DNA from: Candidatus Flexifilum affinis | GTDB taxonomy: Bacteria; Chloroflexota; Anaerolineae; Aggregatilineales; Phototrophicaceae | NCBI GenBank assembly: GCA_016713325.1 | Contig: JADJPJ010000093.1 | Location: 62,001-126,000 of the forward strand | Length of the DNA stretch: 64,000 bases | Direction of reading: 5' to 3' | Part shown: in pieces, positions 17,509-25,687 of the stretch | Layout of the letters: each line of letters starts with the position of its first letter | Numbering within the stretch: the first letter of the stretch is position 1 | The notes under the pieces: model-generated | The model's input: only the letters and a program-made list of their open reading frames with translations | Database searches by the model: none | Told to the model about the DNA's origin: nothing | Program-made: the position numbers and the translations under genes

Positions 17509-18600
17509 TCACACGAACAGACGCAGGACGTCGAAGTCTTTCTTCAGTACCTCGCGCTGGCTTGACTGATACAGCACCACGGCCGGGTGATACATCGGCA
17601 CGACGTGAATCTGCCCGTAGGGAAGCTGCGCATCGAGCATTTTGCCGTGCAGCGCGCTGATCGACAGCCCCTTCTCCGGCAGGTCCAGCTTCTTCAGCAG
17701 GTACTGCGCGGCGAAGCGGCCCAGCGGCACGATCACCTTTGGCTCGATGATGGCGATCAGGCGATCGACATAAGGCGCATAGAAGGCGATCTCCTCCGGC
17801 AGTGGGGCGCGCTTCTCCGGCGGGTTGTCGAGCAGCAGATTGGTGATGTAGACCGACTCCCGTTTGAGCCCGATCCCGGCCAGCAGTTCGTTCAGGACCT
17901 CGCCGGACGGCCCGATGAAGACCCGCCCGTCGGCGGCCTCGTACTTCCCCGGCGCCTCGCCAATGAACAGAATGCCCGCATCGGCGCTGCCATCCCCCAG
18001 CACGGGAAACAGCTTGTGGGCCACGCGGTGCGCATAGAGCGGCGACTCCGTCGCATTGATCAGCTCGGCATGCAGCGTCTTGAGCCGGGCCACCTTTTGA
18101 TCCACCACCCGCTTCTCGCTCTTGGGCTTGACCGGGCGCGCGGTCAGGTTGGCGCGGATCACGCCGATCAATCCTTCGACTTCCTGGGCGAAGCGGCTAT
18201 GGCTCAGTTCGATGGCGTTGCGCCGCGACAGCGGGATAACATCGTCGGGCAGGTCGGTCGGCGCGGGCATCCTCGCTCCGCCCACCAGCACCGGGATCAC
18301 GCGCTTGCTGGCGCGCAGGGCCGAGGCCACTTCGATGCGGACGAAGTCGTTCCACTGATGCAAGCGGCGCTCGCCGGCGTCGTCGGGGATGCCCGCCCAG
18401 CGCGGTCCTATGACCACCAGACAGACATCGCAGGCCGTGACAGCCCTTTCCAGAGCGTCGACAAAGTCGGCGCCTGGTTCGATGCTGGCGACATCCATGA
18501 AAATGTCTTCGGGGCGGAAGTGTTTGAGCAAATGATCGTACAGGCGGCCAACATGCCCTTCGCTGTCCTGCCGCCGGTACGAGATGAAGATGCGGGTCAT
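17509..18600 (-). CDS. TIR domain fused to a family 4-type uracil-DNA glycosylase fold lacking Fe-S cysteines
   Basis: 363 residues. Residues 1-150 are a TIR domain (RIFISYRRQD opening, SIEPGADF BB-loop, candidate catalytic Glu90 in FVRIEVASAL). Residues about 165-363 follow the type-4/5 uracil-DNA glycosylase pattern: GEAPG at 214-218 with Glu221, ITN at 252-254, PP at 260-261, PKVIVPLGRFAAQYLL and the MYHPAVVL motif (338-340 HPA). The family's four Fe-S cysteines are absent: no CxxC precedes motif 1, the usual KCRPP reads LDNPP, and the Cys before PYL is Tyr274. The only Cys are 57 and 60, in the TIR domain. Probably a nucleic-acid sensor or glycosylase coupled to NAD cleavage or signalling (inference). 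It follows a response-regulator gene by 36 bp on the same strand. Confidence 0.85.
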   Translation of the reverse strand: MTRIFISYRRQDSEGHVGRLYDHLLKHFRPEDIFMDVASIEPGADFVDALERAVTACDVCLVVIGPRWAGIPDDAGERRLHQWNDFVRIEVASALRASKRVIPVLVGGARMPAPTDLPDDVIPLSRRNAIELSHSRFAQEVEGLIGVIRANLTARPVKPKSEKRVVDQKVARLKTLHAELINATESPLYAHRVAHKLFPVLGDGSADAGILFIGEAPGKYEAADGRVFIGPSGEVLNELLAGIGLKRESVYITNLLLDNPPEKRAPLPEEIAFYAPYVDRLIAIIEPKVIVPLGRFAAQYLLKKLDLPEKGLSISALHGKMLDAQLPYGQIHVVPMYHPAVVLYQSSQREVLKKDFDVLRLFV

Positions 18601-18636
18601 GGACGGCCTTTGCTGCGAGTCTGGTCTGGAGCTTTG

Positions 18637-19143
18637 TTACCGGCGCGAGCGCTTGACCGGCTTGAAGGTCCGCTTCACGGCTGGAGCGTGTGTCGCGGGC
18701 GCCATCTGGGCCGAGGTCGCTGCGGTTGTGGGCGATGGGGGCGTCACGACGCTCAGTTTATTGAACAGTATTTGCAGTTCGTCGGGCGTAGGGAGAGGCT
18801 TGTAGATGATGATATTGGCGCGCGACCGGGCCAGCATCGCTTTTTCGTCCACCGGGTTCAGACGGTAAGCGGTCATGAGAATGATCGGGATCTGCCCCAT
18901 GAGCGGGCTCTGGCGAATGCGTTCGCTCACCTGATCGCCCTGGATGGAACCGGGCAGACGCACGTCAATCAGGGCAAAGTCGGGGCGATGCCCTTGTATC
19001 CGGCTAAAGTCCAGATCGTCAACCCAGTGAACCGCCTCCTCGCCATTGAGAAAGGCCACGCCCTCATGGGTCAGCGCCTCGGTCATGAGCAGAAGCAGCT
19101 CGTAAAGATCAGGCTCATCTTCAACTATCATCCAGGTGGACAT
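18637..19143 (-). CDS. Stand-alone response regulator receiver protein with basic tail
   Basis: 168 residues. A CheY-like receiver occupies residues 1-125: acidic Glu8/Asp9, phospho-acceptor Asp60 (LIDVRLP), Thr91 (MTAYR) and Lys115 (YKPLP). There is no output domain; instead a Pro/Ala/Thr-rich segment ends in a strongly basic tail (KRTFKPVKRSRR) that could contact nucleic acid or a partner. It lies directly upstream of the TIR-UDG gene on the same strand, so the two are probably co-transcribed. No histidine kinase is next to it. Confidence 0.85.
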   Translation of the reverse strand: MSTWMIVEDEPDLYELLLLMTEALTHEGVAFLNGEEAVHWVDDLDFSRIQGHRPDFALIDVRLPGSIQGDQVSERIRQSPLMGQIPIILMTAYRLNPVDEKAMLARSRANIIIYKPLPTPDELQILFNKLSVVTPPSPTTAATSAQMAPATHAPAVKRTFKPVKRSRR

Positions 19144-19349
19144 TGAACGCGTTCCTCAAGGTTAGGCGGCAACCGTGGAATAAAGCGATGATTGATGATC
19201 AGCCGCACAATCGTTGTTGTACCATAGTACCGCAACTCTGTAATGTTTCGAAATAACGAACTGTAAAATCTCTTCGAACTCACATCATTTGTTCGACTCG
19301 CACCGAACAAGGCAACGTGACGCCTTCGCGACGCGCAAAGTGCCGTGCA

Positions 19350-21167
19350 TCAGAAGCGGGCGCGCGGCCCGACCACCCGGCCGCCCAGGTGAATCACCGG
19401 CTGGTCGAACGGCGTCGCCCAGCGCGTCCAGTTCAAGGTATGGCTGTAGAAGTCGGTCGGGAAGGCCAGCAGCCGCGACCGCAGGGTATCGGGCATGAAA
19501 AGGAGCGGGTTGATGATGGTATGGAAGCTGGGATATGGGTAGCGGATCTCGATATGCACGTGCGGCGCGAAGGCCACGCTGCTGGCGATCGTCCCGATGA
19601 CCGTGTCCGGGTTGACATCCATCCCCGCCGGCACGCGCGGCGTCTCGGCATGCAGATGGCCGAAGATGATCAGATAGTCGCCGACGCGAATGTCCACGCG
19701 GCGCGGTCCAAACTTCAGTCCGGGGCGGACGACGGTGCCATGCACCCCGGCGCGCACCGGAACGCGTGTCCCCGGCGAGACGCCGAAGTCGAATCCGCCG
19801 TGCAGCCCCTGGCTGTAGCCATCGTAATTCCACGCCTTGCCATGACGGTAGGCAAACGTGGTGTTTCCGTAATATTGCACCCATTCGATCGAACCGCTCT
19901 CGACCGGCAGAAGCTGGAACATCAGATCGCGCAGCGGCAGGGTGTTCACGTCGAAGGGAATATCGGGCTGGTCGATGAAGATCGGCGTCACGCCGGTTGG
20001 GCGTTCGTCGGTACCCGGCTTGCCGCTTGGCGGCGGGGGTATCAGCGTCGCGCGGTCGCGCATGTAGATGCTGCGGCCATCCAGCGACTTTTCCGCCGAC
20101 CAGCCATCGCGATGCCGCCACCAGACGAACTTGTCGGCTTCAGTCCGGGAGCTGGCATCGACTTCGATGTGTGCGCCGGCTTGCAGAGCATACAACCGTC
20201 GCGCGCTGATCTTCGCATTCGTGCGCACCCCGAGCGGACCATTCATGACGACATAGGTGCGCGTCTGCTTCGGGCTGAAAGACGCCGCCAGCGCATTGGC
20301 CTGATAGGTCAGCGTCGGGTCATATTCGACCTTCCAGGGGAAGGACTGCCCCTGGGTCGCGGCGGCCACGTCCGGCGAGACGAAGATGGCGAAGGCGTCG
20401 GATTCGCGCCACATCTCTCCTTCATCCTTCAGGGCTTCCGCCGTCGTCTCCAGGGCGACGTCGTAGGCGTAGAAGGGAAGCGACAATTCCCTGGCCAGGT
20501 TGTAATCGAGAAATGCCTTGGCACGTTCCAGCGCCGTGGCGCCTGCCACCGACGCCAGCGTGACGCAACCGAGGGTGTACAGCCGTCGGGCGAAGAGCTC
20601 ACGCTCCTCTTCCGGCGTGACGTCGTTACAGGATGCCGTCCCGATGCTCACGTAAGCATTGGGATCGATGTTGAGGACCGTCCCCCCCATTTCACTGACA
20701 AACATCATGAAGGCGCGGCTGTCGTCGGGGCTAATATTCGGGCGCAGTGCAAATCGATTGCCCATTTCCCATCCTAGCAGCGCCGGGTGTTCTCGCAATG
20801 CGCTGACCGTCATTTCGACTGCCGGCAGCAGATGATCGCGATAGCGCCTGGCGGAGAAGAAGTCCAGCGCGCTGCAGGGAGCGACGGCGCCGGGCTGAAA
20901 CGTGTCGGTTCGTCCGTCTGCGAAGGTCAGAACAGCATCGAAGCCGAATTCATACAGCAGGTCGAGTGCCAGGGCGGCACGGCGCACACTTTCAGCAGGA
21001 TCGATATCGCGATGAAACGCGAACAGCCGCAAACGCCGGATTCCCAGAGGGTGCAGGGATTCCAACTGACGTGCTTGCAAGGCCTCGGTTTCTTTGATTT
21101 GCCGGGTGAGATCGCTGTAGAGAAAATCGGGGAGATTGGCCCCCGGCGCCCATGTCGGAGTCATCAT
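19350..21167 (-). CDS. M23 (LytM) peptidase with GH-like N-terminal and SH3b-like domains
   Basis: 605 residues. The N-terminal 270 residues look like a (beta/alpha)8 glycosidase-type domain (RRLRLFAFHRD, LLGWEMGNRF), but the usual Asn-Glu acid/base pair reads Asn-Arg, so activity is doubtful. An SH3b-like segment lies near 310-370. The C-terminal M23 domain keeps its zinc motifs: HGGFD and HVHIEIR, with FGHLH between. No signal peptide is visible at either of the two adjacent ATG codons, and no clear ribosome-binding site, which is odd for a wall hydrolase. Possible roles are a lytic effector released by another route or a protein with a missed upstream start; the frame does not extend far upstream. 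Confidence 0.78.
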   Translation of the reverse strand: MMTPTWAPGANLPDFLYSDLTRQIKETEALQARQLESLHPLGIRRLRLFAFHRDIDPAESVRRAALALDLLYEFGFDAVLTFADGRTDTFQPGAVAPCSALDFFSARRYRDHLLPAVEMTVSALREHPALLGWEMGNRFALRPNISPDDSRAFMMFVSEMGGTVLNIDPNAYVSIGTASCNDVTPEEERELFARRLYTLGCVTLASVAGATALERAKAFLDYNLARELSLPFYAYDVALETTAEALKDEGEMWRESDAFAIFVSPDVAAATQGQSFPWKVEYDPTLTYQANALAASFSPKQTRTYVVMNGPLGVRTNAKISARRLYALQAGAHIEVDASSRTEADKFVWWRHRDGWSAEKSLDGRSIYMRDRATLIPPPPSGKPGTDERPTGVTPIFIDQPDIPFDVNTLPLRDLMFQLLPVESGSIEWVQYYGNTTFAYRHGKAWNYDGYSQGLHGGFDFGVSPGTRVPVRAGVHGTVVRPGLKFGPRRVDIRVGDYLIIFGHLHAETPRVPAGMDVNPDTVIGTIASSVAFAPHVHIEIRYPYPSFHTIINPLLFMPDTLRSRLLAFPTDFYSHTLNWTRWATPFDQPVIHLGGRVVGPRARF

Positions 21168-21288
21168 GATTTCTTATGTTAGACAATCCATCATACTGTA
21201 GCGTGTTTTTGTGATAGACGTATTCCAAATCCTAAACTTTACAGAATTAGGTAGATTCTCGCCTACGACTCACGATAAGATAATAACA

Positions 21289-21315
21289 CAACGACATTAA
21301 ACATTAAAGTCGTTG
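21289..21315. promoter_or_regulatory. Inverted repeat in AT-rich upstream region of TIR-NACHT gene
   Basis: Perfect 7-bp arms CAACGAC (21289-21295) and GTCGTTG (21309-21315) with a 13-base AT-rich centre, 38 bp before the GTG start. The whole 21168-21352 gap is much more AT-rich than its surroundings and serves two divergent genes. A candidate operator. Confidence 0.35.
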
Positions 21316-21352
21316 CAAACAGGTTCATCATTACGAAATTCACAAAGGAATT

Positions 21353-21868
21353 GTGGCAAGCGCAGCACAGACCCTGTCGACCATCGAGCATAACTCGGGA
21401 CACATGGACACAAAGCTGAGCATACAGGGATCTCTCTTCTTAAGCTATCGCAGCAGCGAAGCGGATTTCGCCCTGCGCCTGGCTGTCGACCTGAAAAATG
21501 CGGGCATCGCGGTGTGGATGGATCGTTACGATCTGCGCCTGGGCGAAAACTGGGTGATGGGAATCCAGACGGCGGTCGACAACTGCACAGGCATGATCTG
21601 CATTGTTAGCCAGGATTACGTCGAATCGCGCTATACCCGCCGCGAGCTGACCCGCGCCATGCAGCGCGGCATCACCCTGCTGCCCCTGTTGATTCAAGAT
21701 GTCCCCGATGACCACTGGCCCTTTGAACTCCAGAGCATCCAATATACCGATTTCCGTCACTGGCGCGACTCGGCGGTCTACGATCGCCAGTTTGCCAGCC
21801 TGCTGGACCAGCTCCATAACGACCCTATACCGTCGGCGCGGTGCCCAACTCCGAGGCCCGTTACCTGA
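21353..21868 (+). CDS. TIR domain, N-terminal part of a TIR-NACHT-HEAT protein (frameshifted)
   Basis: GTG start at 21353 close behind AAAGGA; ATG 21404 is an alternative that still leaves the domain whole. Residues about 25-150 form a TIR domain (SLFLSYRSSEADFAL, WMDRYDLRLGENW, candidate catalytic Glu98 in YTRRELTRAM). The frame ends after NDP with an out-of-frame tail. The adjacent frame, entered after NDP, reads YTVGAVPNSEARYL and continues into the NACHT protein. A one-base deletion near 21815-21835 therefore probably separates one TIR-NACHT-HEAT gene into two frames. Confidence 0.8.
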   Translation: MASAAQTLSTIEHNSGHMDTKLSIQGSLFLSYRSSEADFALRLAVDLKNAGIAVWMDRYDLRLGENWVMGIQTAVDNCTGMICIVSQDYVESRYTRRELTRAMQRGITLLPLLIQDVPDDHWPFELQSIQYTDFRHWRDSAVYDRQFASLLDQLHNDPIPSARCPTPRPVT

Positions 21869-24800
21869 ACTGCCTGGTCGCCGAACTGGAAATGCGCAAA
21901 GGCGTCATGGAGCAGTTCGACACCTTCCACCTGGGTGATGGCAAAGCGGCCGATCCATCTCTGGAAACCGCCGGCTTCCTCGATCATTGGTCGGAAAACA
22001 CGCCCTTTGCGCTGGTCGACGAGCACAGCGAGATCGTCATCTATCCCCATTCATACGAAGTCACCGACCCCAACGCGCTGCACGGCATCGACGCCGTCTT
22101 CGCCCGCTACCCGCAGTTCGTGATCGTCGGCGCGGCCGGCGCCGGCAAAACGATGACCCTGGTCTCGCTGGCCCTCAAGGCCGCCCACGAGCGCCAGGCG
22201 GCCCCGGACAAGAAACCGCTGCCTTTCTTCGTCAAGCTCGCCACCTGGAAAGACCACATCAGCGTCGAGGAGTTCTTCGCTTCCCGCTGGACGCTCGGCG
22301 GCGACGTCATCGAGCGCATGCGACGGGGTGAGGTCATCCTGTTCTGCGATGGTCTTAACGAAATGCACGACGAAGATGGCACTAAAATAACATTACTGCG
22401 CGCCTGGTTGCAAAGCGACCGCGCGCCCCGTCGCGCCATCTTCACCTGCCGCGATACCCTGTACAACGAAATTGAACTGGGACTGCCCGGCGTGCAGCCC
22501 TATGCGCTCAGCAGCGAGCGCATCCGCACCCACGTGCTCAGCGCTCTGGGCAAAGTCAGCGGGAACGCCCTGCTCAAACGGATCATCCCGGCGGGCAAGC
22601 CCTCCTCGAATCAGGATGAGGGATCGCGCCAGTTGTACCGCATGGCCCGCAACCCCTTCTTCCTGAGCGCGCTCATGCTCATCCATGAAAACGCGCCGGA
22701 GGGCGAACTTCCGCGCAACATGGGAGCGCTCGCAGCCCGCCTTGTGGATGTACTCTGGGAGCGGGCGTGCAGCCGGGGTATTCCGGGCGATCTGTCGTAT
22801 GAGGCGCTGCGGCGCAGCCTGGAGCCGCTGGCCTTCGATCTGGCGCTCGACGGCGAACAGGTCTATATGCCGGTTGGCCGGGCCCTGTTCCACCTGGGCA
22901 ACGCTGAGGTGCTGCGAGTGGCGATCGATGCCGGCCTGCTGGAGCGAGATAACGGCTCGGTCCGTTTTCGACATCAGTTGGTCCAGGACTATTTCGCGGC
23001 GCACGAGTTGGATCGCCAGGGTCTGGAGTTGTATCTGAAACCGCCGAACACCGACAGCCAGGGCGCGCGGATTCCCAGCCATTGGGATCGCGTCGTGGTG
23101 GCCATGGTCGGCTGCAACGGCCGGTCCGACGAGTTGGTGCGCCGCGTGCTGCACATCGACGCTGAGCTGGCCGCAAGCTGCCTGGCAAGCGGGATCAGCG
23201 TTCGCGACGACACGCGCGCCGAGGTCATCGTCACCCTGGCCAACCAGGTTGCGCTCAATGGGCGCGGGCTGATCTACGCGGCCCAGTCGCTGGTCAGCTT
23301 CGAGCCGGAGGCGGCGCTGCCTCTGCTCTTCAATGCCATGCGCGGCGGTGAGATGGTCTCCCGTCATGAGGCAGCGCTGATGCTCCGCTCGCTGCGACTG
23401 CCGGTGCGGCGCTCCCTGGTCCGCGCGCTCGATCAGCGGACACCGACCAACAGCATGGCGATCGCCTCGTACATTCGCAAGATGGGCGAGACCGCTCTGC
23501 CGACCCTGCTGATCCTGCTGCGCCACTCCCACTGGTACGCGCGGCGCAGCGCGGCCTGGGCGCTGGGCGAACTGCGCGACCCGGCCGCCCTCCCCGATCT
23601 GATCGAAGCGCTGGGCGACCACCGCAGCGAGGTCGGAGCGGAAGCGGCGGAAGCGATCGGACTGATTGGCGATGCGACGGGTCTCGAAGCGCTCTACATG
23701 CTGGCGCGCGTACAGACCGGTCTGGGCAGGCGTTCGCGCCTGGGACGAGCGGCGGTAATCGGACTGGTTCATCTGGGGCAATCTGCTCTACCATACCTGG
23801 TGAAACTCATGGGGTCGGACAGCAGTCCGGAAGCCCGCAGGCTGGTAGGGCTCTTCTGGCGGGAGATCGATTCAGAAGATGCGCTGCCAGAACTGCTCGC
23901 TCTGAGCTACCATGAGGACCTGGAGGTACGCGCCGCGGCGCTCGAGGCGCTGGGGGCATTCACCGAGGACATGAGAGCTGTGAAACGACTCATCGATGCA
24001 CTGAATGATTTTGCCATCGTGAAGCGGCTGAGACGGCGCGTGAGCGATATCGCCGCGGAGAAGCTGGAAGACTCCGGCGTGAACTCGGCGAAGCGGGCTG
24101 CCAGGCGTTTCCGCGATGGACAGGCCGCGACTGAGCAGAACAGGCTCAGCGCCGGCAGCGCGGGGCGGGTCAAGGACCGTTTGAGGCAGGATGCTCAGGA
24201 ACGTGAGCCGGCCTTCGCGGTGATGGCCGCCGGCCCGGTTCCGATCGATCATGGCGAGCCCGACTTCCTGAAGAAAGGACTGGATGCGCCCATGGCCTCT
24301 TCCTCGAAATCGACGTCCACAGGGGCGGTCGCGTCGACGTCTTCGACTGCGTCATCCACGGCCCCGGCCACATCGCCGATCAGTCGGTTGATCGCTTCCC
24401 TCGACGATGCCGACGAGCAGGTCAGGCTCAACGCCATCAAGGCGCTAGCCCGAACGCCCGGCGACGCCGCGATCAGTGCGTTGGTCAAGGCTCTCGGCGA
24501 CTTTGAAGCCGTGGTGGCTGATGCCGCCGTCGAGGCGCTGACCGCCCATGGCACCGCGGTGATCCCGGCCGTGCGCGGCGCCGTCCGTGACGAAAGCCTC
24601 AATCGGCGCGCGGGCGCCCTGGAAGTGCTCTGCCGCATCCAGGCCGTCGCCGCCCTGCCGGAGCTGATCGCCGCCCTCGACGACACCCGCCGCCCCTGGC
24701 TGGGCGACCGGCGCATCTGTGACCTGGCCGCCGCGGCGCTGGAACGCATCGGCACCGACGAAGCGCTGCGGGCCGTCGAAATGTGGCGCGCCAGGCAGCA

Positions 24801-25683
24801 CACCACCCCCCAGAGTGGCGCGTCGGATGCGGCGCAGGATGGCGCGGACAAGGATCAAACGCTCGCCGACCGACGCAACGACCCGGCGCGCTACCCGGAG
24901 ATCATCGCCGAGATGCTCGCCGCCATGCGCACCGAAGACTGGGGCGTGCGCGAGGAAACCGCCAAGGATCTGCGCGAGTTCGCCCGCATCAAGCTGCGCG
25001 GCGCGCATGACCCGGCGCTGATCGACCCGCTGACGGCGGTGCTGATCGACCCGGATTGGGTGATGCGCTGGTCGGTCGTCGAGGCGCTGGCCTGGGTCGG
25101 CGATCCGGGCGTCGTGCCCAAGCTGCTGACCCGTCTGGAAGACGAAAACTGGATGGTCCGCGCGGCTGCAATCCGCGCCATTCAGGAGATCGGCGACCGG
25201 GGCGCAGCCGCCCGTCTGGCGGAATTGCTGGAAGATAAGAATTCGTCGGTGCGCGAAGCGGCCGCGGAAGCCCTGGGCAAACTGGGCGACCAGGCGGCCA
25301 TCCCTTCGCTCACGCTGGCGGCGCTGGAAAGCGAACCCCTGGTGCGCTTCTCCGCCGTCGAGGCGCTGCTCCGCATCGGTGGCGATGCCGTCGTCGTCCC
25401 GATCAGCAACGCGCTCAATGATGAACAAGCAATCATCCGGTTCCGCGCCGTGCAGGCGCTCGACGAACTGGCTGATCCGCGCGCTATCCCGGATCTGATC
25501 AAGCGCCTGGAGGACGAGGCCGTCCCCCAGTGGCAGGATCGCCGGGTGTGCGACGTGGCTGCTGAAGCGCTCAAGCGATTCGATGCTCCTGAAGCGCAGA
25601 ACGCACTTGAGGCCTGGCAGACGCGCCAGGAAGCCGCCGCAGCCCTCGAATCCGCAAACGACGCTCAGCACAAGCGAGAATAA
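21841..25683 (+). CDS. NACHT NTPase with long HEAT-repeat arrays
   Basis: 1280 residues in the open frame. A STAND/NACHT domain shows Walker A GAAGAGKT (97-104), Walker B VILFCDGLNEM (Asp170) and sensor FTCRD (201-205), followed by winged-helix-like sequence with RFRHQLVQDYFAAHEL near 375-390. Two blocks of HEAT repeats (about 470-790 and 850-1270, PBS-lyase type, e.g. WMVRAAAIRAIQEIGD) are joined by a Ser/Thr-rich linker near 830-860. The predicted GTG start has no ribosome-binding site and overlaps the TIR frame by 28 bp. Translation therefore most likely enters from the TIR reading frame. By family analogy it is an NTP-driven switch whose HEAT arrays sense a trigger and whose TIR acts as effector (inference). 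The TIR-FGE gene starts 4 bp after its stop. Confidence 0.88.
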   Translation: MPNSEARYLNCLVAELEMRKGVMEQFDTFHLGDGKAADPSLETAGFLDHWSENTPFALVDEHSEIVIYPHSYEVTDPNALHGIDAVFARYPQFVIVGAAGAGKTMTLVSLALKAAHERQAAPDKKPLPFFVKLATWKDHISVEEFFASRWTLGGDVIERMRRGEVILFCDGLNEMHDEDGTKITLLRAWLQSDRAPRRAIFTCRDTLYNEIELGLPGVQPYALSSERIRTHVLSALGKVSGNALLKRIIPAGKPSSNQDEGSRQLYRMARNPFFLSALMLIHENAPEGELPRNMGALAARLVDVLWERACSRGIPGDLSYEALRRSLEPLAFDLALDGEQVYMPVGRALFHLGNAEVLRVAIDAGLLERDNGSVRFRHQLVQDYFAAHELDRQGLELYLKPPNTDSQGARIPSHWDRVVVAMVGCNGRSDELVRRVLHIDAELAASCLASGISVRDDTRAEVIVTLANQVALNGRGLIYAAQSLVSFEPEAALPLLFNAMRGGEMVSRHEAALMLRSLRLPVRRSLVRALDQRTPTNSMAIASYIRKMGETALPTLLILLRHSHWYARRSAAWALGELRDPAALPDLIEALGDHRSEVGAEAAEAIGLIGDATGLEALYMLARVQTGLGRRSRLGRAAVIGLVHLGQSALPYLVKLMGSDSSPEARRLVGLFWREIDSEDALPELLALSYHEDLEVRAAALEALGAFTEDMRAVKRLIDALNDFAIVKRLRRRVSDIAAEKLEDSGVNSAKRAARRFRDGQAATEQNRLSAGSAGRVKDRLRQDAQEREPAFAVMAAGPVPIDHGEPDFLKKGLDAPMASSSKSTSTGAVASTSSTASSTAPATSPISRLIASLDDADEQVRLNAIKALARTPGDAAISALVKALGDFEAVVADAAVEALTAHGTAVIPAVRGAVRDESLNRRAGALEVLCRIQAVAALPELIAALDDTRRPWLGDRRICDLAAAALERIGTDEALRAVEMWRARQHTTPQSGASDAAQDGADKDQTLADRRNDPARYPEIIAEMLAAMRTEDWGVREETAKDLREFARIKLRGAHDPALIDPLTAVLIDPDWVMRWSVVEALAWVGDPGVVPKLLTRLEDENWMVRAAAIRAIQEIGDRGAAARLAELLEDKNSSVREAAAEALGKLGDQAAIPSLTLAALESEPLVRFSAVEALLRIGGDAVVVPISNALNDEQAIIRFRAVQALDELADPRAIPDLIKRLEDEAVPQWQDRRVCDVAAEALKRFDAPEAQNALEAWQTRQEAAAALESANDAQHKRE

Positions 25684-25687
25684 TGCC

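Noticed and set aside
19317..20777. 486-codon open frame on the plus strand over the M23 gene
   Set aside because: Antisense shadow in GC-rich DNA; Arg/His/Gly-rich with no domain, while the minus strand encodes clear M23 motifs.
22393..23781. 462-codon minus-strand frame inside the NACHT-HEAT gene, and a similar one at 24445-25701
   Set aside because: Antisense shadows; no ribosome-binding site or motif, and the plus strand has NACHT and HEAT sequence throughout.
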